NCBI GenBank assembly: GCA_964600665.1
Contig: CAZRKC010000041.1
Coordinates: 1-17,365 of the forward strand
DNA: 17,365 nt
Origin: CAZRKC01 sp964600665
GTDB lineage: Bacteria > Bacillota > SLNR01
Direction of reading: 5' to 3'
Shown: piece after piece, positions 1 to 6,447 of the stretch
Layout of the letters: each line of letters starts with the position of its first letter
Position numbering within the stretch: the stretch's first letter is position 1
Program-made: the position numbers and the translations under genes
The notes under the pieces: generated by a model
Database searches by the model: none
Told to the model about the DNA's origin: nothing
What the model saw: the letters and a program-made list of their open reading frames with translations, nothing else

Positions 1-195
1 AATCTAGATCGTAAAATATGTGCCGAGGAATTTACCCACTAATTCGGACTTGACTTTCCATTGCAAGGTGTTAATATATGTGATATTATGCAAGTAACAG
101 TATAGATTCTTCGTGAGACAGTGGTCTCGGAATCAAATTCAAAATGCGAGCGGAATTTATGTATTTATAAGAGTACTCAAAAGGGCAAAATTTTT
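1..195. other. Upstream stretch with no recognisable gene
   Basis: I see no supported coding region here. The only structure noted is a short perfect inverted repeat, GAGAC-agtg-GTCTC at 115-128, and the palindrome GAGTACTC near 172. The stretch is AT-rich and could hold the tail of a gene lying outside the window, but no reading frame shows it. Confidence 0.4.
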
Positions 196-224
196 TTGAC
201 CAAGAAACGAACATACGTTCTAAG
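196..224 (+). promoter_or_regulatory. Candidate promoter overlapped by a LexA/DinR-like box
   Basis: TTGACC at 196-201 is followed after 17 bases by TCTAAG at 219-224, a good -35 with a mediocre -10. Between and over them, at 208-221, sits CGAACATACGTTCT. It matches the Gram-positive LexA (DinR) consensus CGAACRNRYGTTYC at 13 of 14 positions. A repressor bound there would cover the promoter, the usual arrangement for SOS genes. The next gene downstream is the dockerin protein at 357, leaving a leader of about 125 bases. The match is seen in the sequence. Function as an SOS operator is inferred, and an SOS-controlled dockerin protein would be unusual. Confidence 0.45.
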
Positions 225-356
225 CCTTACATACTATGAGTACCCGTAATAAAAGCCATAATTGAAGATGGTACTTATCGGTGGCATTGGCATTTAGCAA
301 TAGCGTATCTGTTCCATTAACAAACCAGAAAATTTATTTGTGTGGAGGTGTCTAAG

Positions 357-2204
357 GTGAGAATGAATAAAATTTCTCCGATCCGTAGTCGCTTGTCAAA
401 AATGGTCGCTTGCCTTTTGATTCTTCAAATGACCCTGATTTTTGCCGCTGTTCCTTCAGCATTTTCAGAAGACACGCCGACACTACCGTACATACACGTT
501 TTTCCAATGGAAGAAGTTGTGGCGTTTGCTCCCAATGGTACTCCGGATTTAGACTGTACGATCAAAGTGTATGGTTCGGATAGTAGTCTGAAATTCGAGG
601 GCAATTTTATGTATTCACCTGATAATCCACAATACGAGGGTTTCCCTGAGGATTTACAAATAAACCCTGGTGACCGCATCGAATTGTCAAGCGGAGAGTT
701 AACGAGAAGTGTAACTGTTACAGAATTGAATGTTTTGGAAGTCAATATTCAAACAGATACTATCACAGGTACTTCCAATGATTTAAGTCCAGTACATGTT
801 AAAATCTTTGATGAAGAATTTGAAAATATCCGCTTTTCTGAAATCATAGAAGGCGGTTGGACTGTAGATTTTAGTGTAGCGACATCAGGTTACGATGCAT
901 ATGATTTGACATCTCTTGACTTTGGCGTGGCTGTTCAAACTGAGGAAGATGGAGATTGTACTGCGGTCAGGTGGCAGTCTGATCAACTGCCAAATATTCA
1001 TGTATTCCCATTGGAAAAATATGTGGGATTTTCTGGCAATGGAACCCCGAATTTATTGTGCACGTTAACATTGTATAATAGGTTAAACGAAGTAAAATTC
1101 AAAGAAACTTTCTATTATAATTCTAATACTCAGTATGTAGGTATTCCCAAAGAGGTGTCTATTGATCCAGGTGATCGTTTTGAATTATCCAGTGGAGATC
1201 TGACGAGAAATCTCGTAGTCACAGCATTAAATGTTACAGAGGTGGATATAAAAACTGATACAATAATGGGTACATCTGATGTTTCTACACCAGTTTGGAT
1301 CACTGTCTTTTTTGATGGAGGTCAAAACAACAGATTAGCTACAGTAATTGATGGCGTTTGGATCGCTGATTTTAAACTTGCGGAAGGAGCCAACAGCGCA
1401 TATGATCTGATTGCTACTGATCAAGGCACTGCACTTCAAAGTGATGAAGATGGAGATTGTATCATAATAAGCTGGCGGGCACCGAACCCAGAACTCGTGA
1501 TTTATCCTGACACAGATTTCTTGTCTGGATACGAGTGGAAGGCAAATTCTACAGTTAATATTTCTGTATATACTAATGGGATTGATTTTCTAGCATTTCA
1601 AGCACTGGTTGATTCAACCGGCTACTTTGAAAAAAATTTCAGTGCATTGGGTGTTGATCTTCAAGGAGGTCAGAAAGTTCTTGTTTCAGATAGCATGACG
1701 GATAGAGAATGCATAATCAGTTCTATTAGAGTAATAGCGATTGACATAGAGAAAGATTTGATCTATGGATATATTGAGCCAAATGCATATGTCCAAGTTA
1801 TTATCATGACACCCGAAGGCCCGATTTTCAGAGAGCCGATCACTGATGCTGATGGATTATGGGTCGCAGATTTTTCGGTACCCTATGTAGATACTCGTGA
1901 CAATTGTAATCCAACTTTTGATATAGTAAGTAATACTCAAGGAGCAGTTAGAAATTATGATGGATATTATAATGCCACCATTTGTGAATGGACTGCTTCA
2001 AGCTACACAGTAATTCTTGGTGACTTGAATAACGATTCCATAGTGGATATAGAGGATGTCACTATCATCCAAAAATACCTGGCTGGGAAACTTGAACTGA
2101 CAGAATTACAGTTAATTGCGGCGGACTACAACCAGGATGGAAACATTGATAAGAATGACACAAAAATGATCCTTAAACAATTATCTAAAGAGCACCGAAG
2201 ATAG
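357..2204 (+). CDS. Secreted three-repeat protein with C-terminal type I dockerin
   Basis: The start is probably GTG 357, because GGAGG at 344-348 lies 8 bases upstream; the in-frame GTG at 342 precedes that site, and ATG 363 is an alternative. The product is 615 residues. A basic N-terminus and hydrophobic core up to about residue 37 (ending PSAFS) form a signal peptide. Three tandem domains of about 165 residues follow (roughly 44-210, 212-375, 380-547). The first two are closely alike (for example GDR-ELSSG-LTR, TDTI-GTS and EDGDC near each end); the third is more diverged. Residues about 553-610 form two calcium-binding F-hand repeats, GDLNNDSIVDIEDVTIIQ and a second centred on DYNQDGNIDKND, as in type I dockerins. 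Dockerins bind cohesins on scaffoldins or surface anchors. No catalytic domain is recognisable, so the role is probably binding or structural. The repeat domains match no family I can name with confidence. The first F-hand has Ser where Gly is usual. Confidence 0.85.
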   Translation: MRMNKISPIRSRLSKMVACLLILQMTLIFAAVPSAFSEDTPTLPYIHVFPMEEVVAFAPNGTPDLDCTIKVYGSDSSLKFEGNFMYSPDNPQYEGFPEDLQINPGDRIELSSGELTRSVTVTELNVLEVNIQTDTITGTSNDLSPVHVKIFDEEFENIRFSEIIEGGWTVDFSVATSGYDAYDLTSLDFGVAVQTEEDGDCTAVRWQSDQLPNIHVFPLEKYVGFSGNGTPNLLCTLTLYNRLNEVKFKETFYYNSNTQYVGIPKEVSIDPGDRFELSSGDLTRNLVVTALNVTEVDIKTDTIMGTSDVSTPVWITVFFDGGQNNRLATVIDGVWIADFKLAEGANSAYDLIATDQGTALQSDEDGDCIIISWRAPNPELVIYPDTDFLSGYEWKANSTVNISVYTNGIDFLAFQALVDSTGYFEKNFSALGVDLQGGQKVLVSDSMTDRECIISSIRVIAIDIEKDLIYGYIEPNAYVQVIIMTPEGPIFREPITDADGLWVADFSVPYVDTRDNCNPTFDIVSNTQGAVRNYDGYYNATICEWTASSYTVILGDLNNDSIVDIEDVTIIQKYLAGKLELTELQLIAADYNQDGNIDKNDTKMILKQLSKEHRR

Positions 2205-2295
2205 TCATCATTACTCAAACTGATTTGAATTGACGTTTAGTTGACCTGAAAGCTACTTTGTTTTATATGTTTTTTGTAAGTTACTAATTCTTTCC

Positions 2296-2322
2296 GGGTC
2301 TAACAAAGTGGACCCTTTTCTT
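2296..2322 (+). terminator. Rho-independent terminator of the dockerin gene
   Basis: GGGTCTA (2296-2302) and TGGACCC (2309-2315) form a 7-bp stem with one G-T pair and a 6-base loop, followed by TTTTCTT. It lies about 90 bases after the stop codon of the dockerin gene. Confidence 0.75.
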
Positions 2323-2396
2323 GGATTTGGGTTTTCAGTTATTTCAGTCTGACATTAAACAGTCAAATGATAACTCGGATACTGATACGACGATGG

Positions 2397-2424
2397 GGGA
2401 CCCTTACTCTACAAGGGTCCCTTT
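2397..2424 (+). terminator. Conserved GGGACCCTT hairpin, terminator or attenuator (copy 1)
   Basis: GGGACCCTT (2397-2405) pairs perfectly with AAGGGTCCC (2413-2421) across a 7-base loop, ACTCTAC, followed by only three T before G. It resembles an intrinsic terminator with a weak U tract. As it lies at the head of the duplicated leader, it may belong to the M20 unit and not to the gene upstream, which has its own terminator at 2296. Confidence 0.5.
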
Positions 2425-2451
2425 GCGATATTGGGTGCAGCAACTGGTGTA

Positions 2452-2505
2452 AAAATATCTTTTCAGTGATATTTTGCTGTTTTCACTGCGTAATGCACAC
2501 TACGC
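2452..2505 (+). promoter_or_regulatory. Two further conserved stem-loops in M20 leader (copy 1)
   Basis: AAAATATC (2452-2459) and GATATTTT (2468-2475) form a perfect 8-bp stem with an 8-base loop. GCGTA (2488-2492) and TACGC (2501-2505) form a second stem. Both are kept in the second copy, where the last pair of the second stem changes from G-C to G-T and so still pairs. They could be an operator or a structured RNA leader. I could not match them to a known riboswitch or T-box. Confidence 0.4.
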
Positions 2506-2737
2506 CGAGAATCTAAAATCATGCATGATCATTCATTAATCACTTCTGACAATCAATAGAATGCAGCATGTTTGGAGGATTTGGTCATGCATCAAGAAAT
2601 ACTAGTACCAGTAGTATTTATGGTGAGAATCCAACAATCTAATCCGACATTTTTTGTTGAAGGGGAGACATATGCTGAGGCCACATTAACACAACAGTTA
2701 GACTCAATGCAATTTGCCAACAATAGGAGGGGCAATT

Positions 2738-2937
2738 ATGGTCAGCGAAGATTTGTTCGAACAGATGAAAAATGGCGTCGTCAGATTCATGCGTATCCTG
2801 AAGCAGCTTTTGAAGAAGTGAGAACAGCGGAATTAGTTGCAGCCCAGCTGGCAGAGATGGGTTATGATGTGGTCACGGGTGTGGGTGAAACAGGTGTTGT
2901 GGCATCACTGAAAAATGGTGACAATAAAAAAGTGATT
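2738..2937 (+). pseudogene. M20 amidohydrolase 5' fragment, frameshifted and truncated
   Basis: This is the partial copy of the intact gene at 6448. ATG 2738 is preceded by AGGAGG at 2725-2730 and begins MVSEDLFEQMK as in the intact copy (MVSNDLFEQMK). One A is then missing from the A-run at about 2768 (ATGAAAAAT against ATGAAAAAAT), shifting the frame. The family sequence (KWRRQIHAYPEAAFEEVR and on to VASLKNGD) continues in the next frame until homology stops at 2937, before the metal-binding HGCGHDGH motif. A 162-codon open frame running 2572-3060 through this region is a chance fusion of leader, shifted M20 and unrelated DNA. It should not be annotated as a real protein. Confidence 0.88.
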
Positions 2938-3037
2938 ATAAAATATGCAAAGGTATGGTTGGCTCTTGAATCAACACGCGAGTACGCAACAATATTGATC
3001 AAAAAAAGCGGTCAGCAGGGCGCCCCAAAACAGGTGA

Positions 3038-3337
3038 AGGATACTGAGTTCTATAGATGAGTTTGTAGAGCTGATAGTATCTGTTCTCAACCATCATGAA
3101 AATTGGGATGGTACTTGATATCCGAATGGACTTTAGGGTGAAGAAATGCAAATTGAAGCAGCAATTACCTGCTACTGATGCATACGATGCAATGAACAGC
3201 GGAAGAAGTATTGAAAAGAGTTGAGCAAGCTAGAAGCGATTAAAGAACGGAGAAGATGTTCTGGAACCCAATTTGGCAATAGGTTTGCAGAAGTGTTTGA
3301 AATCGAGTATTATCAGAGTATAGATAATTTTGAGTGA
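3038..3337 (+). pseudogene. Decayed HD-GYP domain (c-di-GMP phosphodiesterase) remnant
   Basis: Translating through breaks recovers the C-terminal part of an HD-GYP domain. One frame (frame of position 3038) reads RILSSIDEFVEL, then a hydrophobic stretch, then LNHHENWDGT, a TGA stop at 3116-3118, YPNGL, a TAG stop at 3134-3136 and GEEMQIEAAIT. After a one-base shift near 3170 it reads ATDAYDAMNSGRSIEK. After a compensating shift near 3220 it reads LSKLEAIKERRRCSGTQF and ends at TGA 3335-3337. These match the family pattern HHE-WDG-GYP, the ADAYDAMTS-R segment and the EAI-EI-GTQFDP tail. The first stop falls on the G of GYP. The N-terminal half with the HD metal site is not found, and the M20 fragment abuts the remnant with about 100 unexplained bases between. 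HD-GYP enzymes hydrolyse c-di-GMP; this copy cannot make a product. Confidence 0.82.
3297..3324 (+). promoter_or_regulatory. Possible promoter for the B12/GGDEF operon
   Basis: TTGAAA (3297-3302), a 16-base spacer and TATAGA (3319-3324) lie about 85 bases before the start of the cobalamin-binding gene, inside the dead HD-GYP frame. The match is moderate (5/6 and 4/6). No cobalamin riboswitch is recognisable between here and the gene. Confidence 0.3.
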
Positions 3338-3408
3338 GGGATGTTGGAAGGCATACCCATATTCTTCGTTATCGATAAACCAGAAAGTGATAGTCGGAGG
3401 TGATTTGA

Positions 3409-4473
3409 ATGGAATATCAAGAAATCGTTCATTTGATCAAAAATGATAGACAGAATATCGCCGAGGAAGCTCTGAAGCTACAACTGGAAATCATGCCAGA
3501 AATGGCGAAGCGATATTCTATGTATCAAATGGGAAAAGCGATCCAAGATATGAAATACCATATACAGTTTTTGGAAGCAGCCATGATTGCCGACAGTCCT
3601 CCATTGTTCACGAATTATTTGCTTTGGCTGAAGGAGCTCCTAGAAAACTTGGGAGTGCCTCTAAGAGACCTAAAAATGAGTGTAGTTTGCCTGGGCGATT
3701 GCCTGAAGGCACGATATCCCGACATTTACGACAAGGCCATGGATCGGATCATCAAAGAAGGACTGGAGCATTTAATGATGGAAGCTCGGCCTTCCGAGAC
3801 GTTTCTAACAGAAGAATTGCCTTATTCTGTACTAGCGATGAAATATCTGGAGTTCCTTTTAAAAGGCGAACGGTTCCAGGCAAGTGAACTTATCCAAAAT
3901 GAAATGAAACAGGGCGCACCCATCAAAGAAATCTATCTGCAGGTGTTTCAAAACACTCAGTATGAAATTGGGCGGCTATGGCAAACAGGGAAAATCAGCG
4001 TTGCCCAGGAGCATTATTGCACCGCGGCATCCCAATTTGTAATGGCGCAGCTTTATCCCTACATTTTCAGAACAGCGAATCGCGGAATGACAGTAGTGGC
4101 CTGCTGCGTGGGCAACGAACTGCATGAGATCGGAATTCGAATGATTGCGGATTTCATGGAACTTTCAGGATTCAACACATATTATCTGGGAGCGAACACT
4201 CCCGCAGAGAGCATCATTTCAACACTTGTTGAGCATAAGCCTTGCGTCTTAGCAGTATCGGCAACTATGGCATTTCACGTGGCTGAGGTCGCGGAGCTGA
4301 TTCAAAAGGTCAGAAAGGTAAAGGAATGCGACGATGTGCTCATTATGGCCGGTGGGTACCCGTTCAACGTTGATAAGGATTTGTGGAAAACTGTCGGAGC
4401 GGATTGCCATGCCAGGAATGCGGAAGAGGCTGTGGAAGTATTGCTGGCACTGACAAACGAGGTGAGGAATTGA
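3409..4473 (+). CDS. Cobalamin-binding sensor protein, CarH-like photoreceptor motif
   Basis: The product is 354 residues; ATG 3409 has GGAGG at 3396-3400, 8 bases upstream. Residues about 1-135 are a helical N-terminal region of unknown kind. About 140-225 form the four-helix cap that covers the upper face of B12, and about 226-350 form the Rossmann-like B12-binding domain. The cap has W191, E201 and H202, the exact W-x9-E-H pattern of the CarH/LitR adenosylcobalamin photoreceptors. The lower-ligand motif is E237-L-H239-E-I-G242, an E-x-H-x-x-G form of the canonical D-x-H-x-x-G, keeping the histidine that coordinates cobalt. SATM (284-287) and AGGYPF (314-319) are the usual later B12-contact loops. 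There is no MerR DNA-binding domain and no methyltransferase domain or partner. The gene overlaps a diguanylate cyclase, so I infer that it senses cobalamin or light and acts on that cyclase. The alternative is a corrinoid carrier protein, which the context does not favour. Confidence 0.88.
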   Translation: MEYQEIVHLIKNDRQNIAEEALKLQLEIMPEMAKRYSMYQMGKAIQDMKYHIQFLEAAMIADSPPLFTNYLLWLKELLENLGVPLRDLKMSVVCLGDCLKARYPDIYDKAMDRIIKEGLEHLMMEARPSETFLTEELPYSVLAMKYLEFLLKGERFQASELIQNEMKQGAPIKEIYLQVFQNTQYEIGRLWQTGKISVAQEHYCTAASQFVMAQLYPYIFRTANRGMTVVACCVGNELHEIGIRMIADFMELSGFNTYYLGANTPAESIISTLVEHKPCVLAVSATMAFHVAEVAELIQKVRKVKECDDVLIMAGGYPFNVDKDLWKTVGADCHARNAEEAVEVLLALTNEVRN

Positions 4474-5474
4474 GTAAATGGGGAATGGGAACCAATATTG
4501 AAGCCATAATCATTAGTTGCGATTTGAATGGAATGATAAAGAACATCCTGTTTCAGGAAGTCAGCTTTTGTGATGCATTTCGAGAGGGAGAGTTCTTCCT
4601 CAAAAATGTGGATGAGGGAAATCTCTCCAAAGCGCTGACGTTTTTCACGGATATCAAGCATAATAAAACCATCACAAATTATGAAATCAATTTCAACTGT
4701 GGCAATGGGATTTCCACACTATTGTTGTCCGGAGCTCAAAATGGGCAAGATCTGATCGTCCTAGCGGCTTCAGGGCAGATCGAGTCCATGCAGTTCGACG
4801 AGATCATGGCAATGAACAGTGAAATGGTGAACATGTTCCGATTGTCCGTGAAAGACCAATTGGAGGAGAATCGCTCCACAGCAATACATGGATTCAATCA
4901 CTTTGATGAATTAAGCAGGCTCAATAACGAGCTGATGAATGTGCAGCGGGAACTGGCTAAGAAAAACAATGAGCTCGCACAGCTCAACAGCAAACTCGAG
5001 GAGCTGACGATCCGCGATCCTCTGACGGGTCTTTTTAATAAAAGACATTTGTACCCCAAGTTCGAAGAAGAGAACAGTCGGTCTGCCCGTTTCCAATATT
5101 CCATTGCCCTGGTTATGATCGATTTGAACAATTTCAAGCAGATTAATGACCAGCAAGGACACAGTGTTGGCGATCGGGTGTTGAAAGAACTTGCGAACAT
5201 AAGTACTGCATGCACAAGAAGCGGGCTGGATTATGTATTTCGAATCGGAGGAGATGAATTTCTTATTTTGATGACCCATTGCGATGAGGAAACCGCGGAA
5301 GTGATTCTGAACCGCATCGATCAAGAATATCGAAAAATTAACGACCTGGCTTCCATTGCCTTCGGCATATGCGCTTTTATTGGAGGCCCAGACCAGAATC
5401 TAGAAAATATCTTAAAAGAAGCTGATTTAAAAATGTACGCCCATAAAATGAAAGTTAAGAAAATAATCGACTAA
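4470..5474 (+). CDS. PAS-like/coiled-coil GGDEF diguanylate cyclase
   Basis: This enzyme makes c-di-GMP from two GTP. The probable start is TTG 4470, overlapping the TGA of the B12 gene (TTGA) with GAGGTGAGG just upstream at 4459-4467, which suggests translational coupling; ATG 4485 is the alternative. The product is 334 residues. Residues about 8-105 look like a small PAS-like sensor (IEAIIISCDLNGMIKNILF), about 145-180 form a leucine/glutamate-rich coiled coil, and about 181-332 form the cyclase. The cyclase shows DPLTGLFNKRHL at 183, the metal/nucleotide segment MIDLNNFKQIND at 216 and an intact GGDEF at 260-264. The inhibitory I-site is not canonical: Arg lies four residues before the Asp (R-S-G-L-D), not three, so product inhibition may be weak or lost. 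No membrane segment is seen, so it is cytoplasmic. The B12 protein before it and the membrane protein after it are probable partners. Confidence 0.92.
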   Translation: MSKWGMGTNIEAIIISCDLNGMIKNILFQEVSFCDAFREGEFFLKNVDEGNLSKALTFFTDIKHNKTITNYEINFNCGNGISTLLLSGAQNGQDLIVLAASGQIESMQFDEIMAMNSEMVNMFRLSVKDQLEENRSTAIHGFNHFDELSRLNNELMNVQRELAKKNNELAQLNSKLEELTIRDPLTGLFNKRHLYPKFEEENSRSARFQYSIALVMIDLNNFKQINDQQGHSVGDRVLKELANISTACTRSGLDYVFRIGGDEFLILMTHCDEETAEVILNRIDQEYRKINDLASIAFGICAFIGGPDQNLENILKEADLKMYAHKMKVKKIID

Positions 5475-5479
5475 GAGAG

Positions 5480-5998
5480 GTGATACGAATCCGAATTCAA
5501 GCAATTACTCGGGGGGCGTTAACCATTGCCTTGGTCTGTATCTTTTTCACCGTGTTTAAAGGTGTTACGAATATTTTCAATGCATTGCTTGTCCCACTGG
5601 TTCTGTATGGGAATCTGTTAGATTTAAGAAGAGAAGAGCGTTACGCTATACTATTCGCCCTGGTTTTCTTGTGCGCGATTTTTTTTAAGATACAGGTCAT
5701 ATTTACGATTTTTTACTGTATCATTGCGCTTTTGCTTCTATTTATTCAAAGGGGAAAATGGTCATTCCCTTTCGGGGTGATCCTGCTTACCCTTGGACTT
5801 AGCATGAGTTTCTGGATTGCAATTGAAGCAACGGATGCTCTGTTTCTGACCCATATGGGTGATATCATGCAGTATGCGCTCCATGGCAACCGTCTCGCAT
5901 ACGCGGGTTTGCTTGTTTTCGAAGGGGGGTTTGTGGGGACCGGACTTCTGTTTGCGGCGAAAATGCTCCAAAAAAGGCTTGATCGATTCACTAAATGA
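5480..5998 (+). CDS. Small polytopic membrane protein of the B12/GGDEF operon
   Basis: This frame of about 172 codons begins 5 bases after the GGDEF stop. GTG 5480 is the first start, but it overlaps the only ribosome-binding-like sequence (AGAGAGGTGAT, 5475-5484). Initiation may therefore be at a rare ATT (5495) or a later TTG (5531); the start is uncertain. The protein is very hydrophobic with about five membrane segments (roughly residues 10-28, 32-48, 55-88, 97-118, 138-160), joined by short basic loops such as DLRREER and QRGKW, and a basic C-terminal tail (KMLQKRLDRFTK). I do not recognise the family; the N-terminal pattern faintly recalls DUF2232/YybS-type proteins. Its place as third gene of the operon suggests a membrane partner or output of the signalling pair, but no motif shows a function. 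Confidence 0.75.
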   Translation: MIRIRIQAITRGALTIALVCIFFTVFKGVTNIFNALLVPLVLYGNLLDLRREERYAILFALVFLCAIFFKIQVIFTIFYCIIALLLLFIQRGKWSFPFGVILLTLGLSMSFWIAIEATDALFLTHMGDIMQYALHGNRLAYAGLLVFEGGFVGTGLLFAAKMLQKRLDRFTK

Positions 5999-6109
5999 AA
6001 TAGCGGTCTAAGGTCACTCCCATCATGGTGATGAAAATATCAGATATCTTCAGAAGAGCTTAGTTCTGTAGAAATAAGAATTGATGAAAGGATACTGATG
6101 CGATGATCG

Positions 6110-6137
6110 GGGACCCTTACTCTACAAGGGTCCTCTT
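6110..6137 (+). terminator. Conserved GGGACCCTT hairpin (copy 2)
   Basis: GGGACCCTT (6110-6118) pairs with AAGGGTCCT (6126-6134), with a G-T pair at the base, around the same ACTCTAC loop as copy 1, followed by CTT. It could end the B12/GGDEF operon transcript, 112 bases after its last stop, or act as an attenuator for the M20 gene. No better terminator is seen between 5999 and 6109. Confidence 0.5.
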
Positions 6138-6164
6138 GCAATAATGGGTGCAGCAACTGGTGTC

Positions 6165-6218
6165 AAAATATCTTTTCAGTGATATTTTGCTGTTTTCATG
6201 GCGTAATGCACTCTACGT
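6165..6218 (+). promoter_or_regulatory. Conserved stem-loops in M20 leader (copy 2)
   Basis: AAAATATC (6165-6172)/GATATTTT (6181-6188) and GCGTA (6201-6205)/TACGT (6214-6218) repeat the two stems of copy 1; the base change C to T in the last arm keeps a G-T pair. They lie about 230-280 bases before the M20 start in a leader of more than 300 bases. Confidence 0.4.
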
Positions 6219-6297
6219 CGAGAATCTCAAATGGTGCATGATCATTCATTAATTTCGATTACATTGAATAGAAGCAGCAAGCTTGGAGGATTTGGTC

Positions 6298-6336
6298 ATG
6301 CATCAAGGAATATTAGTAGCAGTAATATTTTGGTGA
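6298..6336 (+). other. Possible 12-residue leader peptide upstream of M20 gene
   Basis: ATG 6298 has GGAGG at 6286-6290, 7 bases upstream, and encodes MHQGILVAVIFW before TGA. The same Shine-Dalgarno and ATG occur in copy 1 (ATG 2587), but there a single-base difference removes the stop. It may be a regulatory leader peptide or merely a relic. Non-synonymous differences between the copies argue against strong selection. Confidence 0.22.
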
Positions 6337-6447
6337 AAATCCAACAATCTAATCCGACGTTTCTTGTTGAAGGGAAAATATATGTGAGGCCAGATTTATC
6401 ACAACAGGTAGACGCAATGCAATTTGCCAACAAGAGGAGGGACAATT

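Larger units (their letters stand above)
2377..2937 (+). repeat. Direct repeat copy 1 (M20 leader plus 5' gene end)
   Basis: This is about 561 bp repeated at 6090-6648 in the same orientation. The similarity starts at GGATACTGAT and ends abruptly at GT(G/C)ATT inside the M20 coding region. In the coding part I count about 13 differences over 201 aligned bases; the leader carries more, including small indels. The copies flank a 3.15-kb block (2938-6089) holding the decayed HD-GYP gene and the B12/GGDEF operon. No transposase or terminal inverted repeat is visible, so a segmental duplication is more likely than an insertion sequence. Confidence 0.9.

Noticed and set aside
2377..2737. T-box leader before the M20 gene
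   Set aside because: No AGGGTGGNACCGCG-type element is present; the GGGACCC hairpin is a simple inverted repeat.
3338..3408. Possible cobalamin riboswitch before the B12-binding gene
   Set aside because: No B12-box-like sequence or suitable pairing is visible, and the interval is too short.
4302..4661. Minus-strand frames opposite the B12 and GGDEF genes
   Set aside because: They lie opposite strongly supported genes, have no family motifs and lack start signals.
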